Assembly (NCBI RefSeq): GCF_019933155.2
Contig: NZ_CP082944.1
Coordinates: 3,474,001 to 3,538,000, forward strand
Origin: Metabacillus dongyingensis
GTDB lineage: Bacteria > Bacillota > Bacilli > Bacillales > Bacillaceae
DNA: 64,000 nucleotides
Reading direction: 5' to 3'
The notes below the pieces were generated by a model. It did no database searches. It saw only the letters and a list, made by a program, of their open reading frames with translations, and was not told the DNA's origin. A program made the translations under genes and the position numbers. This document shows positions 20,471 through 28,531 of the stretch, piece after piece; the first letter of the stretch is position 1; each line of letters starts with the position of its first letter.

Positions 20471-21193
20471 TTATTTCTTTTTTAACGATAAAGCTTTTTC
20501 GGGATAATCCGTGAAAAATCCTGCACACTCTGCTTTAAAAAGGAATTGCATTGTCTGCTCATCGTTGACAGTAAAAGGACGAACTTGAATACCGTTAGCC
20601 TGAGAATGGAAGATGACATGCGGGTCAGCGGCATAATGAACAGGATGGATCGCTCTTGCTGAGAGTGTCTTAGCATAATTCCATGGTTCAAACAGCCTTT
20701 CGCTTAAAAGAGCTGCTGTTTCCAGTTCACTTGAGATTCTATGACACAGCATCAGGCTTTCATGGTTAAAAGATGAGAGAATGACTCGATTTTGCAGTTT
20801 GTAAGTGAAAATCTGCTGTATCACCTTTTCTTCAAGCTCCTGATATGGAATCCGGTCATTTTTAAGTTCAATATTCAGAAGAAAATCTGAAGAACTGCTC
20901 CATGCCAGCACTTCTTCAAGGGATGGGATAAATGCTTTTCCGGAGTACTCAGGAAAAAGATAGCTTGCATCCAGGTTTTTAAGCTGCGAAAAGGTTAAGT
21001 CTTTTACAAAACCTTTGCCATTTGTAGTACGGTCAACCGATTCATCATGAATGACAACTGGAACTCCGTCCTTCGAGAGGTGAACATCTAATTCAATTCC
21101 ATCTGCACCTGATTCAATCGCTGCCTTAAAAGAAGGCATCGTATTCTCAGGACAGGTACCTGCAGCACCGCGGTGTCCAAATATTTTGGTCAA
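20471..21193 (-). CDS. yqiK: Glycerophosphodiester phosphodiesterase family protein
   Basis: Hydrolyses glycerophosphodiesters to glycerol-3-phosphate and an alcohol. GDPD motifs are all near the N-terminus: [16 protein letters not shown], and the metal and catalytic residues in [12 protein letters not shown] followed by [13 protein letters not shown] favour the TTG at 21193 because AGGTGATG, a strong match to the 16S tail, sits at the right distance. ATGs at 21199 and 21211 are alternatives with worse spacing. No signal peptide follows from this start, so the enzyme is probably cytoplasmic. Confidence 0.88.
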   Translation of the reverse strand: MTKIFGHRGAAGTCPENTMPSFKAAIESGADGIELDVHLSKDGVPVVIHDESVDRTTNGKGFVKDLTFSQLKNLDASYLFPEYSGKAFIPSLEEVLAWSSSSDFLLNIELKNDRIPYQELEEKVIQQIFTYKLQNRVILSSFNHESLMLCHRISSELETAALLSERLFEPWNYAKTLSARAIHPVHYAADPHVIFHSQANGIQVRPFTVNDEQTMQFLFKAECAGFFTDYPEKALSLKKK

Positions 21194-21239
21194 AAACATC
21201 ACCTGTTTCATTATTTTTTGAAAGGAGCATGAAAGACCT

Positions 21240-21386
21240 ATGAGACCACTACCAATATCAGCTGAAACAGCGATAAAGCTTGCTGAGGAACTAAACGTGC
21301 CGATTGAACAAATCATGCATATGCCTCAGCATATCCTTCTTGCTAAGCTCGCTGAAATGCAGAATAAGAAAGACAATAAAGAGTAA
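21240..21386 (+). CDS. YycC-like small protein
   Basis: A 48-residue protein, [20 protein letters not shown] and onward through [19 protein letters not shown], closely resembling the YycC family of Bacillus. The family function is unknown. It looks like a short DNA- or protein-binding helical peptide. AAAGGAG lies 12 bases upstream, and a four-codon frame (ATG at 21229) ends in TGA overlapping the start, so reinitiation is possible. It is divergent from yqiK with only about 46 bases between starts, and it has its own terminator. Confidence 0.8.
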   Translation: MRPLPISAETAIKLAEELNVPIEQIMHMPQHILLAKLAEMQNKKDNKE

Positions 21387-21392
21387 AAGCTA

Positions 21393-21430
21393 AGAACCCA
21401 ATTTCAGTTGATTGGGTTCTTTTTTATCAT
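21393..21430 (+). terminator. Terminator after the yycC-like gene
   Basis: AGAACCCAAT and ATTGGGTTCT form a perfect 10-bp stem with an 8-base loop, followed by a run of T. Confidence 0.92.
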
Positions 21431-21468
21431 CCAGCTTCTAAGATTCTATCCCTATCAAGAAGCTTTAT
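21431..21468. repeat. 38-bp direct repeat, left copy
   Basis: This 38-base sequence beginning CCAGCTTCTAAGATTCTATC and ending AAGAAGCTTTAT recurs at 23558-23595 with two mismatches and the same orientation. The right copy is the spo0A 3' end plus its downstream hairpin. This left copy still spells Lys-Ala-Ser-stop on the minus strand. The pair brackets 2.1 kb of accessory DNA. Confidence 0.9.
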
Positions 21469-21487
21469 CAGCTTTAGAAAAATTTCC

Positions 21488-21658
21488 TTAACCTTTTCTT
21501 AACTGTATTTTAGCATCTTCATATGTAAAGAGGTAGCCCCAAATTGGAAAATTTTTCTTAGGCATTGTTACTTTCTCTGTTTTCAAACTTCTTCCACACC
21601 AACTATATGAACATGATTTTTTCTTAATAAGATCTCTTGTTTCTTTACTTCTTTTCAC
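21488..21658 (-). CDS. Small unrecognised ORF, possibly a gene remnant
   Basis: A 56-codon frame from a GTG at 21658, containing KKKSCSYSWCGRSLKT and NFPIWGYLFTYEDAK. The composition (Trp, Tyr, Lys-rich, amphipathic) looks coding, but there is no ribosome-binding site before the GTG. A neighbouring frame just upstream (YEEHIAYIEEKITETFKKFNQ, then stop) also looks coding, which suggests one gene broken by a frameshift. I do not recognise the family. It is inside the repeat-bounded patch and could be a relic of transferred DNA. Confidence 0.3.
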   Translation of the reverse strand: MKRSKETRDLIKKKSCSYSWCGRSLKTEKVTMPKKNFPIWGYLFTYEDAKIQLRKG

Positions 21659-21737
21659 TGGTTGAACTTTTTGAAAGTCTCTGTAATTTTTTCTTCAATA
21701 TATGCAATGTGTTCCTCATAAAAATATCTTACGAAAT

Positions 21738-21778
21738 AAAAAGGGAACTTCCTGGTTAGCAGGTGATCCCTTTTTTTA
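21738..21778. terminator. Terminator after cwlJ
   Basis: GGGA...TCCC arms with an internal CCTG/CAGG pairing (21743-21770) are flanked by A-rich and T-rich runs, giving U tails in both directions. It can stop cwlJ transcription on the minus strand. Confidence 0.75.
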
Positions 21779-21824
21779 TATATCAAATATTTAGAAATAG
21801 TATTTTATCCAAGAAAGCAAGATT

Positions 21825-21986
21825 TTGAAAAAGTGTACAACTAAAGGGTTTCAATCTTTTTTTCTGCCGACAGCTGATACATTACCTACAGGAGTTGCAT
21901 TGAATGAATATGGTTGGCTACAAGCACCTGCGACTAAAAATTTTGTATTCGTAGCACCAAAAAGGCAAATTACAGTAAAACTCCAC
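21825..21986 (+). pseudogene. Coding-like plus-strand remnant
   Basis: From a TTG at 21825 the frame reads TADTLPTGVALNEYGWLQAP and then NFVFVAPKRQITVKLHL, with codon use and composition like a beta-rich secreted or coat-type protein. The frame continues only as an antisense overlap with cwlJ. No ribosome-binding site or signal sequence is present. I do not recognise the family. It is most likely the surviving middle or end of a decayed gene. Confidence 0.3.
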
Positions 21987-22427
21987 CTAACCGCTATAAA
22001 CAGTATCACATGTTCCAGGTTTAGGTTCATAATAACAATGTTGTTTAAATTGACCCGCAAAAGGTTGATCGTACCATGTTGGAGGGCATGGAGCATATGG
22101 ATTAAAATACCAAAGAGCATATTTCCCTGGGTGCTGTCTCCAATAATCCAAATTCTGTTTTGCTAATCTTTTTTCAACAGTTCTCGCTCTATTATAAAAT
22201 ACATTACCTTTTTGAACAGCTTCAAAAGAATAATTTCCTCCTTGTACATGAAAAATGACTTGTGGAATTGATCTTAAATTTTTAAAGTCTAAACAATTTG
22301 CTTTAAGACGATTAACAATTACATTGCCTACATATAACATTCCTTGTTTTCCTTCACCTTCGGCTTCTGCTCTCATCATCCTTGCCATTAAATCAACGTC
22401 TGAATTTCGGTAACTTACTCTTGGCAT
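21987..22427 (-). CDS. cwlJ: CwlJ-type spore cortex-lytic cell wall hydrolase
   Basis: Spore-coat-located hydrolase of the SleB/CwlJ catalytic family that degrades cortex peptidoglycan during germination, 146 residues. The catalytic Glu region RAEAEGEGKQGMLYVGNV and the conserved NRLKANCLDFKNLRSI and LWYFNPYAPCPPTWYDQPF match CwlJ closely. No signal peptide is present, as expected for a mother-cell coat protein. In B. subtilis cwlJ lies elsewhere with gerQ; here it is alone in the repeat-bounded patch beside spo0A, so it may be an additional paralogue. Function is firm at family level. Confidence 0.88.
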   Translation of the reverse strand: MPRVSYRNSDVDLMARMMRAEAEGEGKQGMLYVGNVIVNRLKANCLDFKNLRSIPQVIFHVQGGNYSFEAVQKGNVFYNRARTVEKRLAKQNLDYWRQHPGKYALWYFNPYAPCPPTWYDQPFAGQFKQHCYYEPKPGTCDTVYSG

Positions 22428-22896
22428 TTTTTCACCCCAAAAATATAGTATGAAAAAAAACCTGCATTGATGTCATTGTTTATAAAATAAGAATGCTTAG
22501 TTTTTAAGTAAGATGAAAACTATGGCATTCTTTTTTACACCTTTATTCAACTAAACTGCCCAAGTCCATAATAAGGAAATCGCGATCACACTGTGCTGCA
22601 ATCGCAACCTTTACATAAACTGCTCCTTTAATTTCGAATAGCATTCAATAAGAGGCGGTTTAATTGCCTCCTTTAATGGAATAACTACAATATGGCCTCA
22701 GTCCTAAGTTTGCTCACTCAACTCATAACTTACGCACCCGTTAATTGAACAAGTATATGCTGCTTTTCAATCCAATCTTCAGCCGGTTTTAATTAAAAAG
22801 TGTGGAAATTGAATATTAATTGTGATCATTAACAATCGGATTTAAATAAGATGACACCAGTTCAATACTGAAGTCATCTTATAAAATAAATATGAT
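22428..22896. other. Non-coding stretch with possible coding debris
   Basis: No intact gene. It contains the cwlJ upstream region, a GAGGC/GCCTC inverted repeat near 22652-22669, and two short minus-strand stretches that read like protein: HIVVIPLKEAIKPPLIECYS with SKLKEQFM, ending at 22611, and KPAEDWIEKQHILVQLTGA near 22730-22790. Both lack starts and are bounded by stops. They look like decayed gene ends. The assignment is weak. Confidence 0.3.
22849..22880 (-). terminator. Probable terminator after the YjcZ-type gene
   Basis: AAGATGAC pairs with GTCATCTT, with an inner CAGT/ACTG extension. It lies just downstream of the small Gly-rich gene on the minus strand. The following sequence is AT-rich but lacks a pure T run. 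Confidence 0.6.
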
Positions 22897-23055
22897 TTAA
22901 TATCGACCAATAAAGCTAGCACCAATAATGATTAGTAAAATAAACAGGACAACAATTAGTGCGAAGCCACCACCGTAGCCACCGCCGTAGCCACCGCCGT
23001 AACCACCACAGCAACGACCGCCGTAACCGCCGCCAAAACCACCATAGCCAAACAT
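22897..23055 (-). CDS. YjcZ-type Gly-rich sporulation peptide
   Basis: 52 residues: a Gly/Tyr-rich N-terminus ([20 protein letters not shown], then GGGYGGG repeats) followed by one membrane segment ([20 protein letters not shown]) and a terminal RY. This matches the YjcZ/YrkC-type small spore-associated proteins of Bacillus, which are usually made late in sporulation; their role is not established. AAAAGGAGTG precedes the ATG at good spacing. Another ATG four bases upstream is out of frame. The twin Cys is unusual for the repeat and could form disulfides. Confidence 0.8.
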   Translation of the reverse strand: MFGYGGFGGGYGGRCCGGYGGGYGGGYGGGFALIVVLFILLIIIGASFIGRY

Positions 23056-23189
23056 CCATATCACTCCTTTTAAGCATTTATTTGGAGATTAATCCTGAAA
23101 AAGTGACTTCAATGATAATAATCCCTAAATATACTATGTAAAGCATGTAATAATGATTGGGTTGCAATAAGTGAATAAACATATATTAA

Positions 23190-23324
23190 ACTGTAATTCC
23201 CCCTGCAGCATGGCCTTACAGCGGTTTTAATGTCAAAATTTTTGGAGGTACTCAGACTGGAGATATTAAATATAACTGCCTCTTCAGCGGAAAAATTCAT
23301 GTTACGAGTTCAACTTGTACATAA
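23190..23324 (+). pseudogene. Coding-like plus-strand remnant, no start codon
   Basis: A 44-codon open stretch between stops reads IPPAAWPYSGFNVKIFGG then GDIKYNCLFSGKIHVTSSTC, which looks like the C-terminus of a secreted or surface protein with two Cys. There is no ATG, GTG or TTG in frame upstream of the conserved-looking part. I do not recognise the family. It is probably the broken end of a gene within the accessory patch. Confidence 0.3.
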
Positions 23325-23358
23325 TTGATTTTGATAACTAGAATCTTTAAGGCAATAC

Positions 23359-23450
23359 TTAAACGGATCTCATCATTTCAATACCCGCATGTTCAAGTAT
23401 ATGGCAATGCCATACATATCCAGGACCAAGGCTGGAGGTAAAGACAAAAT
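23359..23450 (-). pseudogene. C-terminal remnant of a multicopper oxidase (CotA/laccase type)
   Basis: The minus-strand frame reads LGPGYVWHCHILEHAGIEMM then RSV and stop. WHCHILEH followed by Met after a short gap is the copper-ligand signature found at the C-terminus of multicopper oxidases such as spore-coat laccase CotA (type-1 and type-3 copper ligands). Upstream of about 23450 the frame no longer resembles the family and no full gene exists. So only the last 25-30 codons survive: a decayed oxidase gene lying between spo0A and the YjcZ-type gene. Confidence 0.75.
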
Positions 23451-23484
23451 AAAAAGACCAACGAATTTTTTTGTTCATTGGTCA
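23450..23484 (-). terminator. Probable terminator downstream of spo0A
   Basis: GACCAATGAA and TTCGTTGGTC (minus strand) form a 10-bp stem with one mismatch and an A-rich loop, followed by TTTTTATTTT. It is the first strong terminator after spo0A and overlaps the edge of the oxidase remnant. The 38-bp repeat at the spo0A stop contains another hairpin. Confidence 0.6.
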
Positions 23485-23557
23485 TTCCAGAAAAAGTTTA
23501 TAGGTTTTGAAATCGATCATTCGTATAAATTCTAAAAATTCGTCAGCTTACAAGACA

Positions 23558-23595
23558 CCAGCTTCTAAGATTCTATCTCTCTCAAGAAGCTTTAT
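23558..23595. repeat. 38-bp direct repeat, right copy (spo0A 3' end)
   Basis: Partner of 21431-21468, with 36 of 38 bases identical. It spans the last codons and stop of spo0A and its immediate downstream bases, and contains an AGCTTCT/AGAAGCT inverted repeat. Duplication of a gene's 3' end is the usual footprint of site-specific integration. No integrase remains between the copies. Confidence 0.9.
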
Positions 23596-24373
23596 GCTCT
23601 AAACGCAATTTGTCAGCGACCATTGCGATGAATTCAGAATTAGTTGGTTTAGCTTTAGACATGCTTACTGTATATCCGAATAAAGAGGAAATGGATTCAA
23701 TATTCCCCCGGCTCCATGCTACTTCAATCGCATGACGGATTGCACGCTCGACACGGCTTGCTGTCGTATTATATTTTTTGGCGATATCAGGGTATAGTAC
23801 TTTCGTTATAGAACCGAGCAGTTCGATATCATTATAAACCATTGAAATGGCCTCTCTTAAATATAAATAGCCTTTAATGTGAGCAGGAACGCCTATTTCG
23901 TGAATAATGCTTGTAATGTTTGCATCAAGGTTTCTTCCTTTATTTTCTGACTGGGATCTGAGAGAGGAGTTCGATCTTGAAAGAATCGGTGCTGCTGATT
24001 TACCGCTGACTTGTCGAATATGATTGACCAGGTTTTCCATATCAAAAGGTTTTAAAATGAAATATGAGGCACCAAGGTCAACTGCTTTCTTTGTAACATC
24101 TTCCTGTCCAAAGGCAGTCAGCATGATGACGTTAGGCTGTTTGGATTTTTCCATCTCCCTCACTTTTTCTAAAACAGCAAGTCCGTCCAGATGAGGCATG
24201 ATAATATCCAAAACAAGCACATCAGGGTCTTTATCCTTTAACATATTCAGACACTCTTGTCCGTTATATGCAATGCCAAGCACTTCCATGTCTTCCTGAC
24301 TTGAAATAAATTCATCCAAAAGCCCCACTAACTCGCGATTATCGTCAACGACACACACTTTTATATTCTTCAA
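23582..24373 (-). CDS. spo0A: Master regulator of sporulation Spo0A
   Basis: Response regulator, the end point of the sporulation phosphorelay, 263 residues. The receiver domain has the acidic pocket D10/D11, phosphorylation site D56 (VLVLD), T86 and K108. A variable linker (about 125-148) precedes the Spo0A-specific DNA-binding domain with recognition region [19 protein letters not shown]. Phosphorylated Spo0A binds TGTCGAA boxes. The start is TTG at 24373 with GGAGG eight bases upstream. It is preceded by sigma-H and 0A-box elements and followed by the accessory patch, whose direct repeat includes the gene's last bases. Confidence 0.98.
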   Translation of the reverse strand: MKNIKVCVVDDNRELVGLLDEFISSQEDMEVLGIAYNGQECLNMLKDKDPDVLVLDIIMPHLDGLAVLEKVREMEKSKQPNVIMLTAFGQEDVTKKAVDLGASYFILKPFDMENLVNHIRQVSGKSAAPILSRSNSSLRSQSENKGRNLDANITSIIHEIGVPAHIKGYLYLREAISMVYNDIELLGSITKVLYPDIAKKYNTTASRVERAIRHAIEVAWSRGNIESISSLFGYTVSMSKAKPTNSEFIAMVADKLRLEHKAS

Positions 24374-24439
24374 TTAAGCTTCCTCCTCAGTCTTCATTTC
24401 CCGCCTAAATCGATAGTATCTCTATACATCATTCTAAAT

Positions 24440-24590
24440 GAGAATTTCGACAATGCAACATAAATTCCTCTTATTTTTTTAAAAAATACCAAAAAAATGA
24501 AATTTCTAAATTATTCTTCAATTTCCTCACGATTTCGACGTTTTACACTATTTAACATTTCCAAGGTTAAACAGTTTTGTCGAAAAATCT
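24440..24590 (-). promoter_or_regulatory. spo0A promoter region: sigma-H promoter and 0A boxes
   Basis: On the minus strand, AGGAATTTA (24461-24469) and GTCGAAATT (24443-24451), with 9-11 bases between the conserved cores, fit a sigma-H promoter. A perfect 0A box TGTCGAA overlaps its -10 (24446-24452). Another perfect box lies on the plus strand at 24578-24584, and a one-mismatch box CGTCGAA at 24534-24540. The rest of the 24374-24675 gap is AT-rich. This mirrors the autoregulated B. subtilis spo0A promoter. Confidence 0.75.
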
Positions 24591-24632
24591 TCTTTCACTT
24601 ATTTTACCTAATTGTGAACGATAAATAAAGCC

Positions 24633-24670
24633 AAAAAAAATAGCTGTTAAGAAACTTGTCTCAACAGCTA
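24633..24670 (-). terminator. Terminator after spoIVB
   Basis: TAGCTGTT and AACAGCTA form the stem; on the minus strand eight T follow. It isolates spoIVB from the spo0A promoter. Confidence 0.9.
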
Positions 24671-24675
24671 ATTTA

Positions 24676-25965
24676 TCAGCTCGCTTTTTTTGCATCTTTA
24701 TGATAAATATCAATGCCCGCTTCACTCAGCATCCATTCGATATGAACGCCATAACCTGAAGTTGGGTCATTTACAAATACATGTGTGACGGCTCCTATCA
24801 CTTTTCCATTTTGAATAATCGGGCTACCGCTCATCCCTTGAACAATTCCGCCTGATTTCGCTAAAAGCGCCGGGTCGGTAATCTTTATAACCATCCCTTT
24901 AATAGCAGGAAACTTTTGAGGAGTTGAACTGACAATTTCCACATCAAATTCTTCCACTTTGTCCTGATCGACTACCGTCAATATGTGAGCCGGACCTTCC
25001 TTTACTTCGTTCGATAACGCGATTGGCATCGGCTCATCATAAAGACCATTTGACATGTCCTCATTCAGCTTGCCAAATATTCCGAATGGGCTGTTGCGCG
25101 TAATATTGCCGATCACTTGACGGTCGCTTGAAAACCTTGCCAGCTTTTCACCAGGATTTCCGTTGCTTCCTTTTTCAATCGATGTCACCGTAGATCTGAC
25201 AACTTGGCCATCCTGAACGACTATCGGCTTTTTCGTATCCATATCTGAAATCACATGGCCCAGGGCCCCATATTTTTTTGAATTAGGATCATAAAATGTC
25301 ATGGTCCCAATTCCGGCTGCAGAGTCACGTATATATAAACCAATTCGGTAGGCACGTTCATTCTCATCTTTAAGAGGAACTAATTTCGTTTCAATTTCTT
25401 TATTTTCTCTTGATATGACTAAATCCAAAGGCTTGCCTGTTTTTCCTGCATCCTGAATAAAAGGTGTTACATCACTCATGTTTTCGACTGTAGAGCCATT
25501 TATCTTTTTTATAATATCACCGACTTGGACACCTGCAATTTCGCCAGGTGATTTTTTACCTTCGGCTGTTTTAATTTGATGATGACCTACAACCAGAACA
25601 CCAAGCGTATTCAGTTTTACACCGATTGATTGGCCGCCTGGTATGATTTTAAAATCTTCAAGCACTTTTACATTCACTTTTTTAATTGGAATACCGGCTA
25701 AATCAAATACTATTTCGCCAACTCCGCTTTGCTTGCCTTCAATCTGAAGGGATTCAGCGCCAGTTTTAATAGAAAAAACATGTTCTGAATCGCCGGAGTT
25801 TGCACCAGCCTGCAGAGATGTTTCCATTGATAATTGCTGATTTTCAAATACGGTTAAAGAATTTGGCAATTGAATGTATTCTTTAACAGGTTTTACAAAT
25901 CCTAAACTCATTAAAGAAACAAGGAGAATACAACCAATTATTTTTCTAATTTTATCAAAGCTCAA
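24676..25965 (-). CDS. spoIVB: SpoIVB sporulation serine peptidase
   Basis: Forespore-secreted S55 peptidase whose signal across the intermembrane space triggers pro-sigma-K processing. It has one N-terminal membrane segment ([17 protein letters not shown]), a PDZ domain (about 110-190, [10 protein letters not shown]...[17 protein letters not shown]), and the peptidase domain with catalytic His in GALGHVISD and Ser in [11 protein letters not shown]. The TTG at 25965 gives an N-terminus LSFDKIRK that aligns with the B. subtilis protein and has AGGAG ten bases upstream. The in-frame codons above it have no good ribosome-binding site. recN lies upstream beyond a terminator. Confidence 0.95.
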   Translation of the reverse strand: MSFDKIRKIIGCILLVSLMSLGFVKPVKEYIQLPNSLTVFENQQLSMETSLQAGANSGDSEHVFSIKTGAESLQIEGKQSGVGEIVFDLAGIPIKKVNVKVLEDFKIIPGGQSIGVKLNTLGVLVVGHHQIKTAEGKKSPGEIAGVQVGDIIKKINGSTVENMSDVTPFIQDAGKTGKPLDLVISRENKEIETKLVPLKDENERAYRIGLYIRDSAAGIGTMTFYDPNSKKYGALGHVISDMDTKKPIVVQDGQVVRSTVTSIEKGSNGNPGEKLARFSSDRQVIGNITRNSPFGIFGKLNEDMSNGLYDEPMPIALSNEVKEGPAHILTVVDQDKVEEFDVEIVSSTPQKFPAIKGMVIKITDPALLAKSGGIVQGMSGSPIIQNGKVIGAVTHVFVNDPTSGYGVHIEWMLSEAGIDIYHKDAKKAS

Positions 25966-26161
25966 ATATACACACTCTCCTCGCTCCTGACACCACACCA
26001 ATACATTGGCTACATTCATTAATTTTGCCTTCTGAAGGCGCATTTATAACTGATATAAAAAGAAAATGTTGCTGATTTGATGTATAACGTGTTTAATGCA
26101 CAGAAAAAAGGAAGGGATTGAATCCCTCATCCGGATATTCCGGTCTGTATAGCCGGCAAAC

Positions 26162-26191
26162 AAAAAAAATACTGCCGATGATGGCAGTATT
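26162..26191 (-). terminator. Terminator after recN
   Basis: TACTGCC and GGCAGTA form a stem directly after the recN stop, followed by eight T on the minus strand. To its left, small inverted repeats (GGGATT/AATCCC, CCGGA/TCCGG) lie in the spoIVB upstream DNA. Confidence 0.9.
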
Positions 26192-27915
26192 TACAGGCTC
26201 TTGACCGTATCAGCAAGAGCCAGCAGTTCTTTTGCATGCTGTTTTGTTAAATCCGTTACTTCAACGCCGGCAATCATCCTGCCGACTTCTTTTATTTTTT
26301 CCTCTTCTAAAAGAGGTTTTACGCTTGTTTTGGTTCTTCCTTTAACTGTTTCTTTTGAAATGAAAAGGTGTGTATCGGCCATTGCCGCAACTTGCGGAAG
26401 ATGTGTAATACAAAGCACTTGCGAACCGACAGATACTTTATAGATTTTTTCTGCAATCGCCTGGGCGACACGGCCGCTGACACCTGTATCCACTTCATCA
26501 AAAATAATTGAGGTGACACCCTGATGCTTTGAAAAGATGCTTTTCATTGCAAGCATGATTCTTGAAAGCTCTCCGCCAGAAGCAATTTTAGAAAGCGGCT
26601 TTAATGGTTCTCCAGGATTTGTCGATATGTAAAATTCCGTTTCATCCACACCATTTTCACCAAATTTCGCAGGGACACCATCAATTTGAGGTGCATCCTT
26701 GCTGCCTTGCCTAACACTAAAAACAACTTCAAATTTTGTTTTTTCCATATATAATTCTTTCAGCTCCCGCTGAATTTGCTTCGTCAGCTCAGCAGCACTT
26801 TTTTTCCGGACGGCTGTCACGTTCTTTGCTTCAACGATAAGATCTTTCACAAGGCTGTCTAACTCGTTTTTCAGCTTGAACAAATGACTGTCACGGTTTT
26901 GGATTGTATCTATTTCCTCTTCAATTGCTGCTGCATATTCAAGGATTTCTTCTACATCCTGTCCGTATTTTCTTTTGAGATGCGTAATTTCGCCAAGTCT
27001 TGTTTCAATTTCATTCAACCGCTCTGGATCAAATTCCAATTGATCGAGCTCATTTCGAATCTGAAAGGATAAATCCTCAAGCATGTAATAGCAGTTCGAA
27101 ATGGTTTCGGACATTTCTTTCAGCGAGTCATTAATAGCTGATACCTCTTCTAATTGACTCATGGAATGTCCAATATAATCTAGCCCTCTTTGCTCGCCGT
27201 GCAAGGCATTATAGCTGTTTTGAAGTGATTCAAATATTTTTTCAAAGTTGGATATTTGGCTTTTTTCCTCCATAAGCCGCTCATCTTCCTTGATTTTCAA
27301 ATCTGCCTTTTCTATTTCTTCAAGCTGAAATTGAATCAAGTCAAGCCTGTGGGCCATTTCCTGTTCATTTTCAGACAGCTGTTTTATTTTTTTCACGAGC
27401 TTAGCATATGTATTGTAAATTTCTCTGTATGAAGCAAGAGCATGATTAATTTTTCCGGAACCGAACTGATCGAGAAGCTTCCAGTGATTTTCTTCGTTCA
27501 TAAGCTCCTGATTGTCATGCTGTCCATGAATATCAATAATCATTTGTCCGATTTCCCTGAGAATTCCAATGGTTACAAGCTTCCCGTTAATACGGCAAAT
27601 GCTTTTTCCCGAGGATGAAATGTCGCGTCTTAAAACAATCATGCCGTCGCTCGTGTCGATTCCAAATTCATTGCATCTGTCTATACATGGATGTTTTTCA
27701 TCATCAAGTAAAAAAAGACCCTCTAATTCAGCACGTTTCTCCCCGTAACGAACAAATTCAGATGAGCCTCTTCCGCCGACAAGCAAATGGACGGCATCAA
27801 TGATAATGGATTTCCCTGCTCCGGTTTCTCCAGTTAGTACTGTCAGCCCTTTCTCAAAGGAGACAGTCAATGATTCAATGATTGCAAAGTTTTTTATTGA
27901 AAGTTCCGCTAACAC
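26191..27915 (-). CDS. recN: DNA repair protein RecN
   Basis: SMC-like ATPase that binds DNA ends in double-strand-break repair, 574 residues. Walker A GETGAGKSIIIDAV is near the N-terminus, a long coiled-coil occupies roughly 160-370, and the C-terminal half has the ABC signature KIASGGELSRIMLA, Walker B TSIIFDEVD, and the H-loop ITHLPQVAA. The start is GTG at 27915 (VLAELSIKNFAI) after GAGGGGGGAT. It lies 31 bases downstream of argR, probably in the same transcript. Confidence 0.96.
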   Translation of the reverse strand: MLAELSIKNFAIIESLTVSFEKGLTVLTGETGAGKSIIIDAVHLLVGGRGSSEFVRYGEKRAELEGLFLLDDEKHPCIDRCNEFGIDTSDGMIVLRRDISSSGKSICRINGKLVTIGILREIGQMIIDIHGQHDNQELMNEENHWKLLDQFGSGKINHALASYREIYNTYAKLVKKIKQLSENEQEMAHRLDLIQFQLEEIEKADLKIKEDERLMEEKSQISNFEKIFESLQNSYNALHGEQRGLDYIGHSMSQLEEVSAINDSLKEMSETISNCYYMLEDLSFQIRNELDQLEFDPERLNEIETRLGEITHLKRKYGQDVEEILEYAAAIEEEIDTIQNRDSHLFKLKNELDSLVKDLIVEAKNVTAVRKKSAAELTKQIQRELKELYMEKTKFEVVFSVRQGSKDAPQIDGVPAKFGENGVDETEFYISTNPGEPLKPLSKIASGGELSRIMLAMKSIFSKHQGVTSIIFDEVDTGVSGRVAQAIAEKIYKVSVGSQVLCITHLPQVAAMADTHLFISKETVKGRTKTSVKPLLEEEKIKEVGRMIAGVEVTDLTKQHAKELLALADTVKSL

Positions 27916-27946
27916 AGCGCCGGATCCCCCCTCAAATGTTTCATTA

Positions 27947-28396
27947 TTACAGCATATCTAGAAAACGCTTAGAAATGGTCGCAGTATCCTCTGGCGACCG
28001 GCAAATGATGAGAATCGTATCATCTCCGCAAATTGTGCCCAAAATCTCATTCCAATCAAGATTATCAATTAACGCCCCTATGGCATTTGCGTTGCCCGGC
28101 AATGTTTTCATGACAATGTTATGCCCTGCTGAATCAATTTTTACGAAGGCGTCCATTAAAGCCCGCTTCAGCTTTTGCAGCGGATTAAAACGCTGATCTG
28201 CCGGAAGGCTGTATTTGTATCTGCCGTCAAGCATAGGCACTTTAACGAGATGAAGCTCTTTTATATCCCTTGAAACAGTGGCCTGTGTCACGTTGAAGGC
28301 AGCTTCCTTAAGCATGTCCACTAACTCATCCTGAGTTTCAACTTCATTATGAGTAATCAGCTCGCGGATTTTTATGTGTCTTTGACCTTTATTCAT
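27947..28396 (-). CDS. argR: Arginine repressor ArgR/AhrC
   Basis: Hexameric arginine-sensing regulator of arginine biosynthesis and catabolism, 149 residues. The N-terminal winged helix includes [14 protein letters not shown] and [14 protein letters not shown]. The C-terminal domain has the arginine-binding [15 protein letters not shown]. Order yqxC-argR-recN is conserved in Bacillus. Its likely local target is the art transporter at the left end of this window (inference). Confidence 0.96.
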   Translation of the reverse strand: MNKGQRHIKIRELITHNEVETQDELVDMLKEAAFNVTQATVSRDIKELHLVKVPMLDGRYKYSLPADQRFNPLQKLKRALMDAFVKIDSAGHNIVMKTLPGNANAIGALIDNLDWNEILGTICGDDTILIICRSPEDTATISKRFLDML

Positions 28397-28500
28397 TAGG
28401 CACCCCTTGTTAACTGTATGTTTATACTGAATATGTTATATGATATCTGCAAAAAAGTACACGTTTTTGTCGAAGTGTGTGTTCTTATTTTAATCAAAAC

Positions 28501-28531
28501 AAACAGGAATAATAGCTGCTCTATTATTCCT
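28501..28531 (-). terminator. Terminator overlapping the end of yqxC
   Basis: AGGAATAATAG and CTATTATTCCT form an 11-bp perfect stem that includes the yqxC stop codon, followed by a T-rich stretch on the minus strand. Confidence 0.75.

Noticed and set aside
22959..23141. Plus-strand Arg/His-rich frame
   Set aside because: It is the antisense of the Gly-rich repeat of the YjcZ-type gene; its composition is a by-product of GGY codons.
26101..26160. Row of small inverted repeats upstream of spoIVB
   Set aside because: Each arm is only five or six bases and no promoter or known motif could be fitted; reported only in passing.
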